A stretch of DNA of 64,000 bases. Origin: Chrysochromulina tobinii (lineage: Eukaryota > Haptophyta > Prymnesiales > Chrysochromulinaceae). Numbering within the stretch: position 1 is the stretch's first letter; every line of letters starts with the position of its first letter. Positions 43,232 to 52,460 of the stretch are shown here, piece after piece. The position numbers and the translations under genes were made by a program. The stretch lies in contig JWZX01003373.1 of the NCBI GenBank assembly GCA_001275005.1, positions 29,831 through 93,830 of the forward strand, in the 5' to 3' direction. The notes beneath the pieces are model-generated. The model was not told the origin of the DNA. It ran no database searches and saw only the letters and a list, made by a program, of their open reading frames with translations.

Positions 43232-45015
43232 TCAGCCTGCAGATCGGTCATGCCTTGAGACCACCTGCGACTCCACAGTGGCCATCCAGCGCTCCAGCCG
43301 TCGCAACGCTTTCAGCGTCGGATGGCGGATCCTGGCCTCGTTGTACGCATGGAGCGCGCCTTTCGCATCATTGCCAGCGCGGAGCATGTCGCCGAGCTCA
43401 ACCCAGGCGAAGACGTCGTACGGAGCCAGCTGCGTCGCGCGGCGCAGCCACTCCACAGCCTGCGCATCTGCGATCCCGCCAGGCCGCTCGCGCCGCAGCG
43501 TGGCTAATCGTCGCCACGCCCAGGACCACCCCGGAAGTAGTTGTGTGATGGCCAGCACGGCGGTCTCGGCATTCTTGCCGTTGGCGTGCGCCCGCTCCGC
43601 GGCGGCAAGGCGCGCGTCACCCTCGGCCGAGCCTGATCGCTTCAGGGCAAAATCGAGCCCTTCCTCCGCAATCTGGATCCGGCGCTCGAGAGCAAGCCGT
43701 TGAGCGAGCTGTGCCGGGGCATGCCGCAAAGCATCGGCGTCCTCCTCGGCGGTCGCGGCTGCATGCTTCTGCTCAGCCTTCCGAAGGATGGCAAGCTCCG
43801 CTCCAGCAACCTTGAAGACCGCGATGAGGGCACGTCCGGCAGCGGGCACTTGGCTCACAAAGAGGCCGAGCGAGCGAAGGGCGTCGTGCTCCGCCTTCTC
43901 ATCGTTAGTATCCGCACCGCCCGCCAGCTGCTGTGTTGCCGCGAGGCTGCTCATGACTCGCCACGCCGCTGCGCGCTGGACGGCCGCGCTGCCCACGTCA
44001 GCAAAAAGCTTGTCTGCAGCGGCGAGACTCGAGATCATCCGCTGGAGGTGAGTGCGCGAGCTGGACAGGGCACAGGTAGCCAGCGCACGGCAAGATTGCA
44101 TAGGGAGCTTCGTGGGGGGTGCTGCGCCAGTTCGAGTCTCGACGTTGTACACGCATCATCAAAGCTCCGCGTGTCAATGAGACGACGCAGCACAGGCTCC
44201 AGGGCCAGGAGCTGGTCGACCTCCGCTGTCGACAGCGCCGGCTCTCCAGCAGCGGCATTCGTAGCCCCCTCGGCTGGCATTGGGCCAACGAGGGGCCTGA
44301 GCTGTGTGGTTGGCTGCTGCTCCGGTGGCTGCGCTGATGGCTGCACTGATGGCTGCACTGATGGCGTCGGAGTCGCCGCTGGCGTCCGTCGGCGCTGCCG
44401 TGCCTCTTCGATAAGGAGTGCGACGCCGTTGATCAGCATCTGCACCTGTGGCCGTGGCCGCCATTTGCGATCCAAATGATCCTCGTTTTCTTCGTCTGAA
44501 ACGTCGGCGGCCGCAGTCAGTGCGATGCCAAGCGCGCCGTTAGCACTGAGCTGTAGAACGAATGGTAATGCGTCAGTCGTCGCCAGTGCGCCAAGACTGA
44601 CTGTGCTCAGCGGTGGAATGAGCTCATCGGTGCCAATGCGAGCCAATTGAAAGCTTCCACACGATGAGTGCAGCACCTCGCCGGCAAAGGTACTCCCATC
44701 CTCAGAGAGAATGCCAAGCAGGCCGACGCGCACAACCTTTCCGGCTGTCACCACCCAATGCCCAGGCTCGAATTGGACGGCGCGGCGCATGGGCGAGAGC
44801 GCGTCGCGGTATTTGCCGCGTACCTGATACGCCCCATTCTGTGTTGAGGACGGGTACAGGAAGTGGAAGACTGCATTCACACGCTCGTCTGAAGCTTCGT
44901 CTATGTGCAGAAAGAGCCACGCCGGAGTTCCGCAGGTGTAAGAGCCGGCATATACTTCGCCGGTTGAGAACCCCGTGGCGGAGCTCAAGAGCTGCAGTAA
45001 TAATATGCTTCGCAT
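43232..45015 (-). CDS. Exported or plastid TPR protein
   Basis: Two exons: 45015-44151 and 44013-43232, intron 44150-44014 (137 nt, GCGT|GTACAA ... GCTGCAG|ACAAG); 1647 nt, 548 aa. The donor choice is tentative but keeps the frame. Start MRSILLLQLLSSATGFSTG is a signal peptide. The N-terminal part (SYTCGTPAWLFLHIDEASDE ... HWVVTAGKVVRVGLLGILSEDG) is strand-rich and unrecognised. The middle holds PSVQPSVQPSAQP repeats. The C-terminal part has TPR-like helices: AVEWLRRATQLAPYDVFAWVELGDMLRAGNDAKGALHAYNEARIRHP. Likely a scaffold in the secretory pathway or plastid. Confidence 0.6.
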
Positions 45016-45274
45016 GACCGCACCGAGCCGCTTGAGAGGATTTCAAGTCGCCTCAGTAGAGAGAGCGCTGTGAGAGAGAGAGCTGAGAGAGAGTATAGGC
45101 GCGCGGCCTCGCCAACTCTCTTCGGCCGCGTGAACTCCCGAGAGCCACGAGGCCACCTGTGCGAAATACGAAAACGTTCGGGACAAAGAACTGAGAGAGG
45201 AGGTTTTGGGACGAAACCCGATTTGTCTATTTTGGTTCGCAAATGGCGCGGGTCTGGAGCCCACGAAGCTGAAA
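45016..45274. promoter_or_regulatory. Divergent intergenic region between two TPR genes
   Basis: 259 bp between opposed ATGs. Rich in gagagaga tracts (45058-45092). No exact TGTGAA. Confidence 0.4.
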
Positions 45275-46732
45275 ATGCGCGTGCTGGCGAGTGCTCGAGC
45301 GACACTTTGCGCATCTGCAGCCTGCTGCATCCTCAGCAATCACCCTCTGCTTTGCGGCACAGCCGCATTTGCCGCGACGCCATCGGCGGAGGCGCAATCA
45401 GTCCTGCGGAAAGCGTTCACGATGGCGGCTCAGGGCTTTGACGAGCCAGCAGACGCGCTACTCACGCAGAGCATTGAAGTGTGGAAGAGAACACAGCAGC
45501 CACCGGACGAGCTTGCAGCGCTGTACAGACGCGTGGCACCGTCCGGCAGCGGCAAAAGCTTTTCGATGCCGCGCTTGCGGACTACACTGAGTCGCTGAGG
45601 CTAGTTCAGCAGGCTGGAGCCAATCCTGATCCGGCGGAGCTCCAGCGGACGTTCGTGCTGCGCGCGCGCGTGCAGGAGGCCCTCGAGCGTTGGAAATTTG
45701 CTGAGGCTGACCTCACGGCCGCTATAGATCGCCTCGACGAGCTCGACGCTATAGAGTCGACCAATCCTTTCCTGTTCGCCTCACGTGGAGCCGCACGCTC
45801 GCGACTTGGCGATTTCTCAGGCGCGGCCGAGGATGCGTTGCGTGCTGAAGATGAGTTCAAGATGATTGGAGATCGAGTGCACCGGCTCTCCTCAGCCGCT
45901 GACAGTGCGCTCTATCTCTATGGCGCTGATCGGATTCCCGAAGCCGTGGAGAAGATGCGATATGTCTTCCAGAACAAGGGTCTGCCTTCGAGCAACAACC
46001 CCGACGATCTCCCCTTGATACAGGAGTTATCGCGCAAGGACGCGGGAACTGGCATCTGGCGTACGCGGCACACCTCTTCGGCGCAGATCGCCGCACCGAT
46101 GCGGATACACAGGTGAGGTCGAGACTCTCTCGAGAGAGACTCTCGCACTCAAGCGCCGATCCCTTAGCTTCCTTGGATGGCCTCGTCGCGTGGCCTCGTC
46201 TCGTTGACAGGCCACGTCCTTCGAGTCTCTCCGTTTGCAGTGGGAGTCTGGGTGTATCCGACTGGAGGCGTTCGTTGAAGATGGCATCGCTCGGCTTGAG
46301 GAGGAGCGAGCGCTCCGAGAGGCAGACGAGAAGCGGGCAGACGAAACGGGCACCATGCAGCGGCAGCGCGCCTCGTCCGTCTCTGCCATGCCGTTGGGCC
46401 AACTCACGCCCAACTCGGATACGAACGCGCGCCTGATGGGAATGGATCCGCAGTCTCCTTACGTGACCCAACGGCCAGCGACTGGGTGGATTTGGTACAA
46501 GACATCGGAGGGCGACGTTGAACGCCGTGACCCAGGCCTGCCCCTGGTGGAAGTGGACCCTACTCTCTCATGCGCCAAATTCCGTTCGGACGAGTGGTTG
46601 ACCAAGAACCGGCCCGAGTGGCCTTCCAAACTGCGGGCGGCGACTGCGAGGTATGCCGAGGTCGTGCCGCAAAAACCAATCGTGATGCCGCCGAAGGGCT
46701 CGCAACCGAGCAAGGGTGAGCTCGTGTTCTGA
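45275..46732 (+). CDS. Plastid-type TPR protein, apparently broken by two single-base frameshifts
   Basis: Start ATG 45275 with an Ala/Cys/Ser-rich leader (MRVLASARATLCASAACCIL ... GTAAFAATPSAEA) of lumen-targeting look. TPR sequence follows: LRKAFTMAAQGFDEPADALLTQSIEVWKRTQ, then FDAALADYTESLRLVQQAG, FAEADLTAAIDRLDELDAI, FLFASRGAARSRLGDFSGAAEDALRAEDEF and RVHRLSSAADSALYLYGADRIPEAV, as in plastid TPR proteins of plants. Two frame changes are needed: near 45532-45549 (one base missing, or an implausible 17-nt intron) and near 46045 (GGGAAC, one base missing), after which the frame reads NWHLAYAAHLFGADRRTDADTQ up to donor CAG|GTGAGG at 46112. A normal intron then leads to TTTGCAG|TGGGAG (exon from about 46238). 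Either a decaying gene or base-calling errors. Confidence 0.6.
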
Positions 46733-47242
46733 CTTTCTTATCGGCCGAGAGGGCGTCCGTGGTCCGCGAAGCCGGCGGCAGCGCGGGCGGGGAAGAGAGC
46801 GAACTTGAAGCGGTGTAAATATAGAGAGTAACAGTAACTCTGAGAGTCGGCTTCAAACAACAATGAACACTCCGTTCCGAAACACACACGCTGTAGGTAC
46901 GGAAAGACAGAGTTTACACCACACCTCCAAGGGCGCGCGGCCTTCGAGACGGCGGGAGTCCTACGCGGTCTTACCAAGTTACATTAGCGGCGGGTCACAC
47001 CGCACCGCGCGACACGCCGAGCCGGAACCCTGTGCACACAGGCTCACTGGCGTTTGTCAAGATGCGTACGTAATGATGGAGCTAAATGGTACATCGAGCA
47101 AAGAGCGGCGCTCCCCGCACAGCCCGCAGCGCAACAATGCTATGGGCGATCGCCGGCCTCATCCGGCGAGAGAAGGGTACAGAGGGGTACAGGGCCTCGG
47201 GGAACCATCCTGCGATTCCGAGAGACCTCCTACTCAGCGGCG
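46733..47242. other. Convergent intergenic region
   Basis: 510 bp between two 3' ends. An ATG-started frame of about 150 codons at 46863-47318 has no resemblance and overlaps the neighbouring gene. Nothing else recognised. Confidence 0.45.
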
Positions 47243-47728
47243 TCACGCGCCACGGCCGGCCGCAGCTAATTGCCACGTGATGCTGATGCCCTCCTTCGAG
47301 TGCAGGCGAATCGCCTGAACGATGGACTGCAACGCTCTCTGTGAGCCATATGCCACCAGCCGCAGCCCCTCAGAAGAGCGTACGAAGCTGACCGCAACCT
47401 GCGAGCTCTGTTGTTCGACGTTGGCGGCCGCGAGCACAAAGTCGGTCAGTCGAACGTCAGCGGGCACCGTGATCGTAACTCGCGATAAACGCTCGAGCGT
47501 TGCCTCGATGTGTTTGGCAGCCAGCGTGTCATCGAAGACGCGCGGGCTGAAGGACTGTGCCACAGCAAAGGGCGAGGCACAAGTGCAAAGGGCAAGCCGC
47601 TCACGCGGCCTCCACTGCTGCCTCCACTGGCCCAAGAACGGCTGCAGCGCTTGCGCAGCACTGAACATCCCGATCAGTGTGAGTGTCTTGAGAGTCGAAA
47701 AAACCCCATTGTGAGAGAGAGCCTGCAT
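47243..47728 (-). CDS. Small unrecognised protein with signal-like N-terminus
   Basis: ATG 47728; 161 aa. N-terminus MQALSHNGVFSTLKTLTLIG with a hydrophobic segment, then a compact alpha/beta-looking region: FDDTLAAKHIEATLERLSRVTITVPADVRLTDFVLAAANVEQQSSQVAVSFVRSSEGLRLVAYGSQRALQSIVQAIRLHSKEGISITWQLA. The repeated strand-helix pattern could be a small ferredoxin-like or lipid-binding fold, but no family is recognised. Lies 99 bp downstream of a TPR gene on the same strand. Confidence 0.55.
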   Translation of the reverse strand: MQALSHNGVFSTLKTLTLIGMFSAAQALQPFLGQWRQQWRPRERLALCTCASPFAVAQSFSPRVFDDTLAAKHIEATLERLSRVTITVPADVRLTDFVLAAANVEQQSSQVAVSFVRSSEGLRLVAYGSQRALQSIVQAIRLHSKEGISITWQLAAAGRGA

Positions 47729-47827
47729 GGGACGGCAGGGGCGTTCGCGGAAGGTGCTGCAATCATTCTGGATTCCTCTGGGATTCCTTTCGTAGACTTC
47801 GCGCCGAAGGATGGACGGACGGAACTT

Positions 47828-48802
47828 TTACCCGGTGCTCTGCCGCTGCTGCTGCTGCTGCTCAATGGCTGCCTCGCACGCCTTCAAATTCGCTACGGCA
47901 CCTCGCGTGCTCTCGTGCGCGTCGCCGAGCGCGGCCGTGTTGATCGCGACGGCGCGCTGCAAGTATGACCGCGCGTCCGAGTGGCGGCCGAGCTGCGTGA
48001 GTGCCCCGCCAAGGTTGGCCAGCGCCGTCGCGTGCTGCGGATGCTTCGCGCCCGCTGCCGTCTTTGAGATCTTGGCCGCACGGCGCAGCAGTTTCACAGC
48101 CTCATCGTGGCGCCGAAGGTCAAGGAGCAGCACGGCGACGTTGTTGAGCGAGCTGGCCAGATCGCCGTGCCGCGCTCCGAGTGCACGCTGGCGCAGCGCG
48201 AGAGCGCGAGCGTGCAGCGCGTGCGCCTCTTCGAGGCGACCCGCGCCGTGGCGCAGGTCAGCCATGTTGTTGAGCACGTCTGCACGAGCACGCGCATGAG
48301 CGATCGTGAGCTCATCGCCCTCTTCGGCCGCCGCGGCCTCGTCATCGTCGTCGTCTGCGTGCACCGCGGCATCGAGCGTGCGCAACGCGCGCGAATAGCG
48401 CGCCTCAGCCTCCTTTGGTCGCCCCGTATCCGCGAGCACCGCGCCGAGGTTGCTCTCCACCGTCGCCTCGTCGAGCAGCGCGCCCGACCCGTCGAGGAGT
48501 GCGAGCGCCCGCCTGAAGGCGGCAAGCGCCTCATTGTGACGGCCGAGCGCCTTGAACGCGCCGCCGAGCGCATTTTCCGCAGTCGCTGCCGCTTGCCGCT
48601 CTCCCGCGGTGCGCGTCGGCGGTGAGCGTATCGCGCGCTCAAGCAGTGGCACAGCCTCGGCGTAGCGCCCACCGGCGACAGCCGCGAGACCGTCCTCGCG
48701 CGCCTGCACGCCCGGGCCCTTGAGCACGAACGTTTGCGCCGGGGGCTGTGCTAAAAGCGCGCTCGCGAGAGCAGCGCACACCAGCGCCGACGAGATCGCC
48801 AT
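47828..48802 (-). CDS. Secreted TPR (kinesin-light-chain-type) protein
   Basis: ATG 48802; 324 aa, no intron. Signal peptide [21 protein letters not shown] with cleavage near AQPPA. Then six or so 42-residue TPRs of the kinesin light chain type: [155 protein letters not shown]-rich insert ([17 protein letters not shown]) splits the fourth region, and the end is a short Gln tract. Probably a protein-binding scaffold in the secretory route or plastid. Confidence 0.75.
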   Translation of the reverse strand: MAISSALVCAALASALLAQPPAQTFVLKGPGVQAREDGLAAVAGGRYAEAVPLLERAIRSPPTRTAGERQAAATAENALGGAFKALGRHNEALAAFRRALALLDGSGALLDEATVESNLGAVLADTGRPKEAEARYSRALRTLDAAVHADDDDDEAAAAEEGDELTIAHARARADVLNNMADLRHGAGRLEEAHALHARALALRQRALGARHGDLASSLNNVAVLLLDLRRHDEAVKLLRRAAKISKTAAGAKHPQHATALANLGGALTQLGRHSDARSYLQRAVAINTAALGDAHESTRGAVANLKACEAAIEQQQQQRQSTG

Positions 48803-48940
48803 TCTTTTTTGACGAAAGGAGCATTAGACCCCTGGCCGCGGTCTGTTTCGAACGTACCGGTAGGCGTTGATTGCAAAGATTGGGCCCAAAAGAAAGTCCA
48901 GGGCCCAAGTGGGCTTGGTCCCGGAGGACAGCAGGCGGCC
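48803..48940. promoter_or_regulatory. Divergent promoter, TPR / NCKX
   Basis: 138 bp between opposed ATGs; no exact TGTGAA found. Confidence 0.45.
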
Positions 48941-50539
48941 ATGGGCACGGCAAACCCTCTGACGATCAAAAGGCGACGGCGATCCTTCCAGACCCTCGGT
49001 CCCAAATTCGGCATGCTCGTCAGTCTGCTCTTCGCTGCTGCTGCTGCCGTTGCACACTTGTCTGCGGAGCCTGAGGCCTCAGTCGTGGATGGCCATGAGC
49101 TCCAGCGCCGCAAGCTCTACGAGTACGAGCCTGGCGTCTGCGACTCGTTCCTGGTGACCAACTACAAGTACGTTGCGGAGGCGCTGCTCATCTGGGGCAT
49201 TTTTTACATGTTCTGGGCCCTTGCTATTGTGTGCGACGACTACTTTGTCGCGTCGCTTGAGGTCATCTCAGATGAACTCCATCTCTCCACCGATGTCGCG
49301 GGCGCGACCTTCATGGTGAGCGCCCATCCGCATTCGGCCGGCGTGCCTGCCTGCAAAGCCGAGTGGTCGGACAGCCGTCGCGGCCATCAGGCGACTGCGG
49401 ACAGCAGGCGCAGCGCTCTCAGTGCAGCGCACGCAGCGCAGCCCGGCAGCCCGGCTGGCCGAAGCGCTGATGATGCTAGCGTTCCGCCACTGATGATAGT
49501 GATGATGGCGATACCCTGAGTGCCGCTTACCACTCTCGCGCCTCGCTCGCTCCGTGCCGTGCAGGCTGCGGGATCATCGGCGCCTGAGCTGTTCACGTCG
49601 GTCATGGGCGTCTTCGCCGTCAAGAACGACGTTGGCATCGGCACCATCGTCGGCTCCGCTGTCTTCAACCTGTGCTGCATCATCGGCGGCACGGCGCTGT
49701 TCACGCCGCAGGTGCTTACGATCGATTGGAAGCCGATCACACGTGACTCGCTGTTCTACGCCGCGTCGATCGTGGCGATGATCGCGGTGCTGGTCGACGG
49801 CGCTGTGACGTTGAACGAGGCGATCGCCCTCATCGTGACCTACAGCTTGTACGTGCTGTTCATGTACTTCAACACGCCGATCTTTGAGGCCGTCTCCAGA
49901 TGCTGCGGCGAGAGCCCCTCGTCGCCAGAGGAGGAGGAGGAGGAGAAGAAGGAGGACGAGGAGGACGAGGACTCGCCCATCTCGGCGGCGATCGCCCGCC
50001 CGCTCGCCCTGCTCTTCGAGGTGACCATCCCCAACTGCTCCAAGGAGCCCAACAAGGGCCGCTACATGACCACGTTCTTCACATCCGTGTTTTGGATCGG
50101 TGTGCTCTCGTACTTCATGGTGACGTGGGCATCCAAGCTCGGCTGCATCTGGAACATCCATCCCGCCGTCATGGGTGTCACCATCCTCGCCGCGGGCACC
50201 TCGGTGCCCGACGCGATCGGCTCGCTTCTCGTGGCGCGCGACGGCCACGGCGACATGGCCGTATCCAACGCCATCGGCTCCAACGTCTTCGACATCCTGC
50301 TTGGCCTGGGCGTGCCGTGGGTGATGGGCGCCGTCATCTACGGAGGTGACGTCGAGGTCGACGCCGACAACATCGTGCCGCTCACGCTCATCCTCTTTGG
50401 GACGCTCGTCGGCGTGTACGTCGTCACCGTGTGCTCGGGCTTTCGCCTCACCAAGTTGGTCGGCGCCATCTTCTTCTCCATGTACTTCCTGTTTGTCGCG
50501 TACGTGCTGATGCACGAGTTCCACATGATCTCCTTCTAG
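48941..50539 (+). CDS. K+-dependent Na+/Ca2+ exchanger (NCKX/SLC24-like)
   Basis: Two exons, 48941-49315 and 49565-50539, intron 49316-49564 (249 nt, TTCATG|GTGAGC ... GTGCAG|GCTGCG); 449 aa. The splice restores the alpha-1 repeat: [42 protein letters not shown] with its ion-binding Glu, and [19 protein letters not shown]. The alpha-2 repeat is [46 protein letters not shown], whose Asp in SVPDA is the residue linked to K+ dependence in NCKX. About eleven membrane spans with an acidic cytosolic loop ([15 protein letters not shown]) and an N-terminal signal-like hydrophobic stretch. It would move Ca2+ out of the cytosol in exchange for Na+, and is of interest in calcifying or coccolith-related algae. 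Confidence 0.92.
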
Positions 50540-50825
50540 AGAGCTTAGAGAGGCGCAGCAGCGTGCCCGCTGCCAGCATGTGCGTTTGCAGTCGGGGATG
50601 CCATGGTGCAGCTGGCTGCCGTGGTGACGAGCTCTGGGAGGCGCGCCGCCGTCGCCTCGGAAGGCGGGTGCGAGCCGGTCTAGTACTTTGACCTTCGCCA
50701 TCTGGGCCTCTCTCATGTATACAATAATTAAACGCCCTCCAAGAGGTGATTGTGTAAAGTTGGCCGCGCCGTGTCGAAGAGGGTGGTCCATTCGTTCACA
50801 GGAAATCCTAGTTATCTCCAAAACA
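50540..50825. other. Intergenic: promoter of the GH43-like gene
   Basis: 286 bp. TTCACA at 50795-50800, 26 bp upstream of the ATG at 50826. No gene. Confidence 0.5.
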
Positions 50826-52373
50826 ATGATGCGAAGGTGTTTACTTGTCTCCGTGGCGGTGTACGCAATTCTACTCGGCAAGGCGTTGTTTATGCCGGCC
50901 GAGGATTACGAGCTGTCGTCGTCGCAGCCTGCGCACGCTAGCACTCAGCTGCCGCCATCTGCACCCTCACCGTCTGTGACCAGGGACCGCCATGCTAAGA
51001 AGCACGATGTTATGCTGAAGAATGACGACACCGCGAGCACGCCTGCTTACGTGCTCGTGTCATTCAAAGACCTCACGGCGCTTGGAGATGGGCTCCGGCT
51101 CCTCGTTTCCGACGACGGCCTCTCTTGGTCGGCACTACCGGGTGAACCACTGCTCCTACCGCTTGCCAGCATCGAAGGAGCTCGTGTCTTCCGCGACCCA
51201 TCGGTCGCATGGCACGACGGCTGGTTTCACCTCGTGTTCACATCTGACCTGTGCGTCGACCAGGTGCCGGGTAAATGGGTCTGCCGGAGGCATGGCAAGC
51301 CACCGCGGCCGGTTGCTCGATTCGGCTACGCCAGGTCCCGAGACCTTGTGCACTGGGAGGCCGTGCGCCTCGTCGAAGCGCCGATCGAAGACGCGTGCTC
51401 GCTGTGGGCACCCGAGGTCAGCGTCTTGCCTTCTGAAGGCGACGAACCCGCAAGATTGCTGGTCATGTTCACAGCGACTCAGGCCGCCGACCTCTGCCCA
51501 TCCCAGATGCGCGAGAGCGTCCACCGGCCTTTCTACATGTTTGGTCGTCCAGAGACGGGAGAGGAACTTGACACCTCTACGATCCGCTGGTCCGCGCCGA
51601 TGCCCATGGCCATCGGCAATGGCGGGTCGATGATCGATCTCCACGCGATGCGGCTGCCGAGGCAGCACGAGAGCGACCATGACGACGACCACGACGACGG
51701 TGGCATGCGCGCTCAGCACGGCGCTCCAGTGGCGGCGCACCTTAGCCAGGGCGCCTCCCGATATCTCCTCATCTACAAAGCCGAGGCCAGTCGCTGTGGG
51801 AAGGGGTACTCGACGCCATTCGAGTGGACGGTTGGGGCCGATTATCGAAACTCCTCGTGCGCTCTGGTGCTTCGTCAGGCTGTCGCCGAGCATCCAACGG
51901 GCCCTTGGGTCGACGATCCGCATGCTGTAGGCGCCTTCTTCCCACACGCCATCTCACGGCCATGTGTCGAGGGTCCGAGCATGCTGCAAGCGGCAGACGG
52001 CGGCTGGCTTGTGTTGTTCGACGCCTACCGCACCGACTGCACGCTCCTTGTACCTGGTGACACCCGCGGTTGTGGCACCGTCGGGGGTTTGCCAGCCGCG
52101 GCGGCCAATCTGCACGCCGTCGCCAGCAGGTCCACGAAAAAGTCCTGTGGCTACCAGACGAAGCGCCGCGGATTCGGCGCCCTGCGATCTGCCGACCTGG
52201 CGGTCTGGACCGACGTTTCCGGCAGCGTGTCCTCGCCAGCTGACTACAAGCATGGCACAGCCATTAAGCTGCCACAGAGGGCTCGGACGACCATATGCGA
52301 GCTCGCAGGCCGCACCGGGGCGCTCGCTCCGCTGTGTCGCGGCGGGGTGTTGAGCCCTCGCACCAAACATTAG
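50826..52373 (+). CDS. Membrane-anchored GH43-like five-bladed-propeller glycosidase-type protein
   Basis: ATG 50826 begins MMRRCLLVSVAVYAILLGKALF, a signal anchor; 515 aa. The lumenal part shows the GH43/GH32-superfamily style of strand phrases: LRLLVSDDGLSWSAL, ARVFRDPSVAWHDGWFHLVFTSD (RDPxV with candidate catalytic Asp), GYARSRDLVHWEAV, SLWAPEVSVLPSEGDEPARLLVMFT (candidate acid Glu in WAPEV), YLLIYKAEASRCGKGYSTPF and ISRPCVEGPSMLQAADGGWLVLFDAY (EGPS). These resemble arabinofuranosidase/xylosidase-type propellers. A His/Asp-rich insert (HESDHDDDHDDGG) interrupts one blade. Likely trims or binds a polysaccharide in the Golgi or at the cell surface; the substrate is unknown. Confidence 0.75.
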   Translation: MMRRCLLVSVAVYAILLGKALFMPAEDYELSSSQPAHASTQLPPSAPSPSVTRDRHAKKHDVMLKNDDTASTPAYVLVSFKDLTALGDGLRLLVSDDGLSWSALPGEPLLLPLASIEGARVFRDPSVAWHDGWFHLVFTSDLCVDQVPGKWVCRRHGKPPRPVARFGYARSRDLVHWEAVRLVEAPIEDACSLWAPEVSVLPSEGDEPARLLVMFTATQAADLCPSQMRESVHRPFYMFGRPETGEELDTSTIRWSAPMPMAIGNGGSMIDLHAMRLPRQHESDHDDDHDDGGMRAQHGAPVAAHLSQGASRYLLIYKAEASRCGKGYSTPFEWTVGADYRNSSCALVLRQAVAEHPTGPWVDDPHAVGAFFPHAISRPCVEGPSMLQAADGGWLVLFDAYRTDCTLLVPGDTRGCGTVGGLPAAAANLHAVASRSTKKSCGYQTKRRGFGALRSADLAVWTDVSGSVSSPADYKHGTAIKLPQRARTTICELAGRTGALAPLCRGGVLSPRTKH

Positions 52374-52460
52374 CGCCGTCTCCAGGTGTAACTTCTTTGT
52401 GTGTTCGGCGCGCACAGTTTCTAATTCACAGCCTTCCAAAACAGTTTCACAGAATCGACA

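Noticed and set aside
45220-45275. A tRNA-like GGTTCG stretch before the TPR start
   Set aside because: No acceptor stem, anticodon arm or D arm can be built around it.
45533-45549. A 17-nt GT...AG segment that would restore the TPR frame as an intron
   Set aside because: The shortest clear intron in this window is about 59 nt; a 17-nt intron is very unlikely in this lineage, so a missing base is preferred.
46863-47318. ATG-started plus frame of 151 codons
   Set aside because: Low-complexity basic composition, overlaps the 3' end of a better-supported minus gene.
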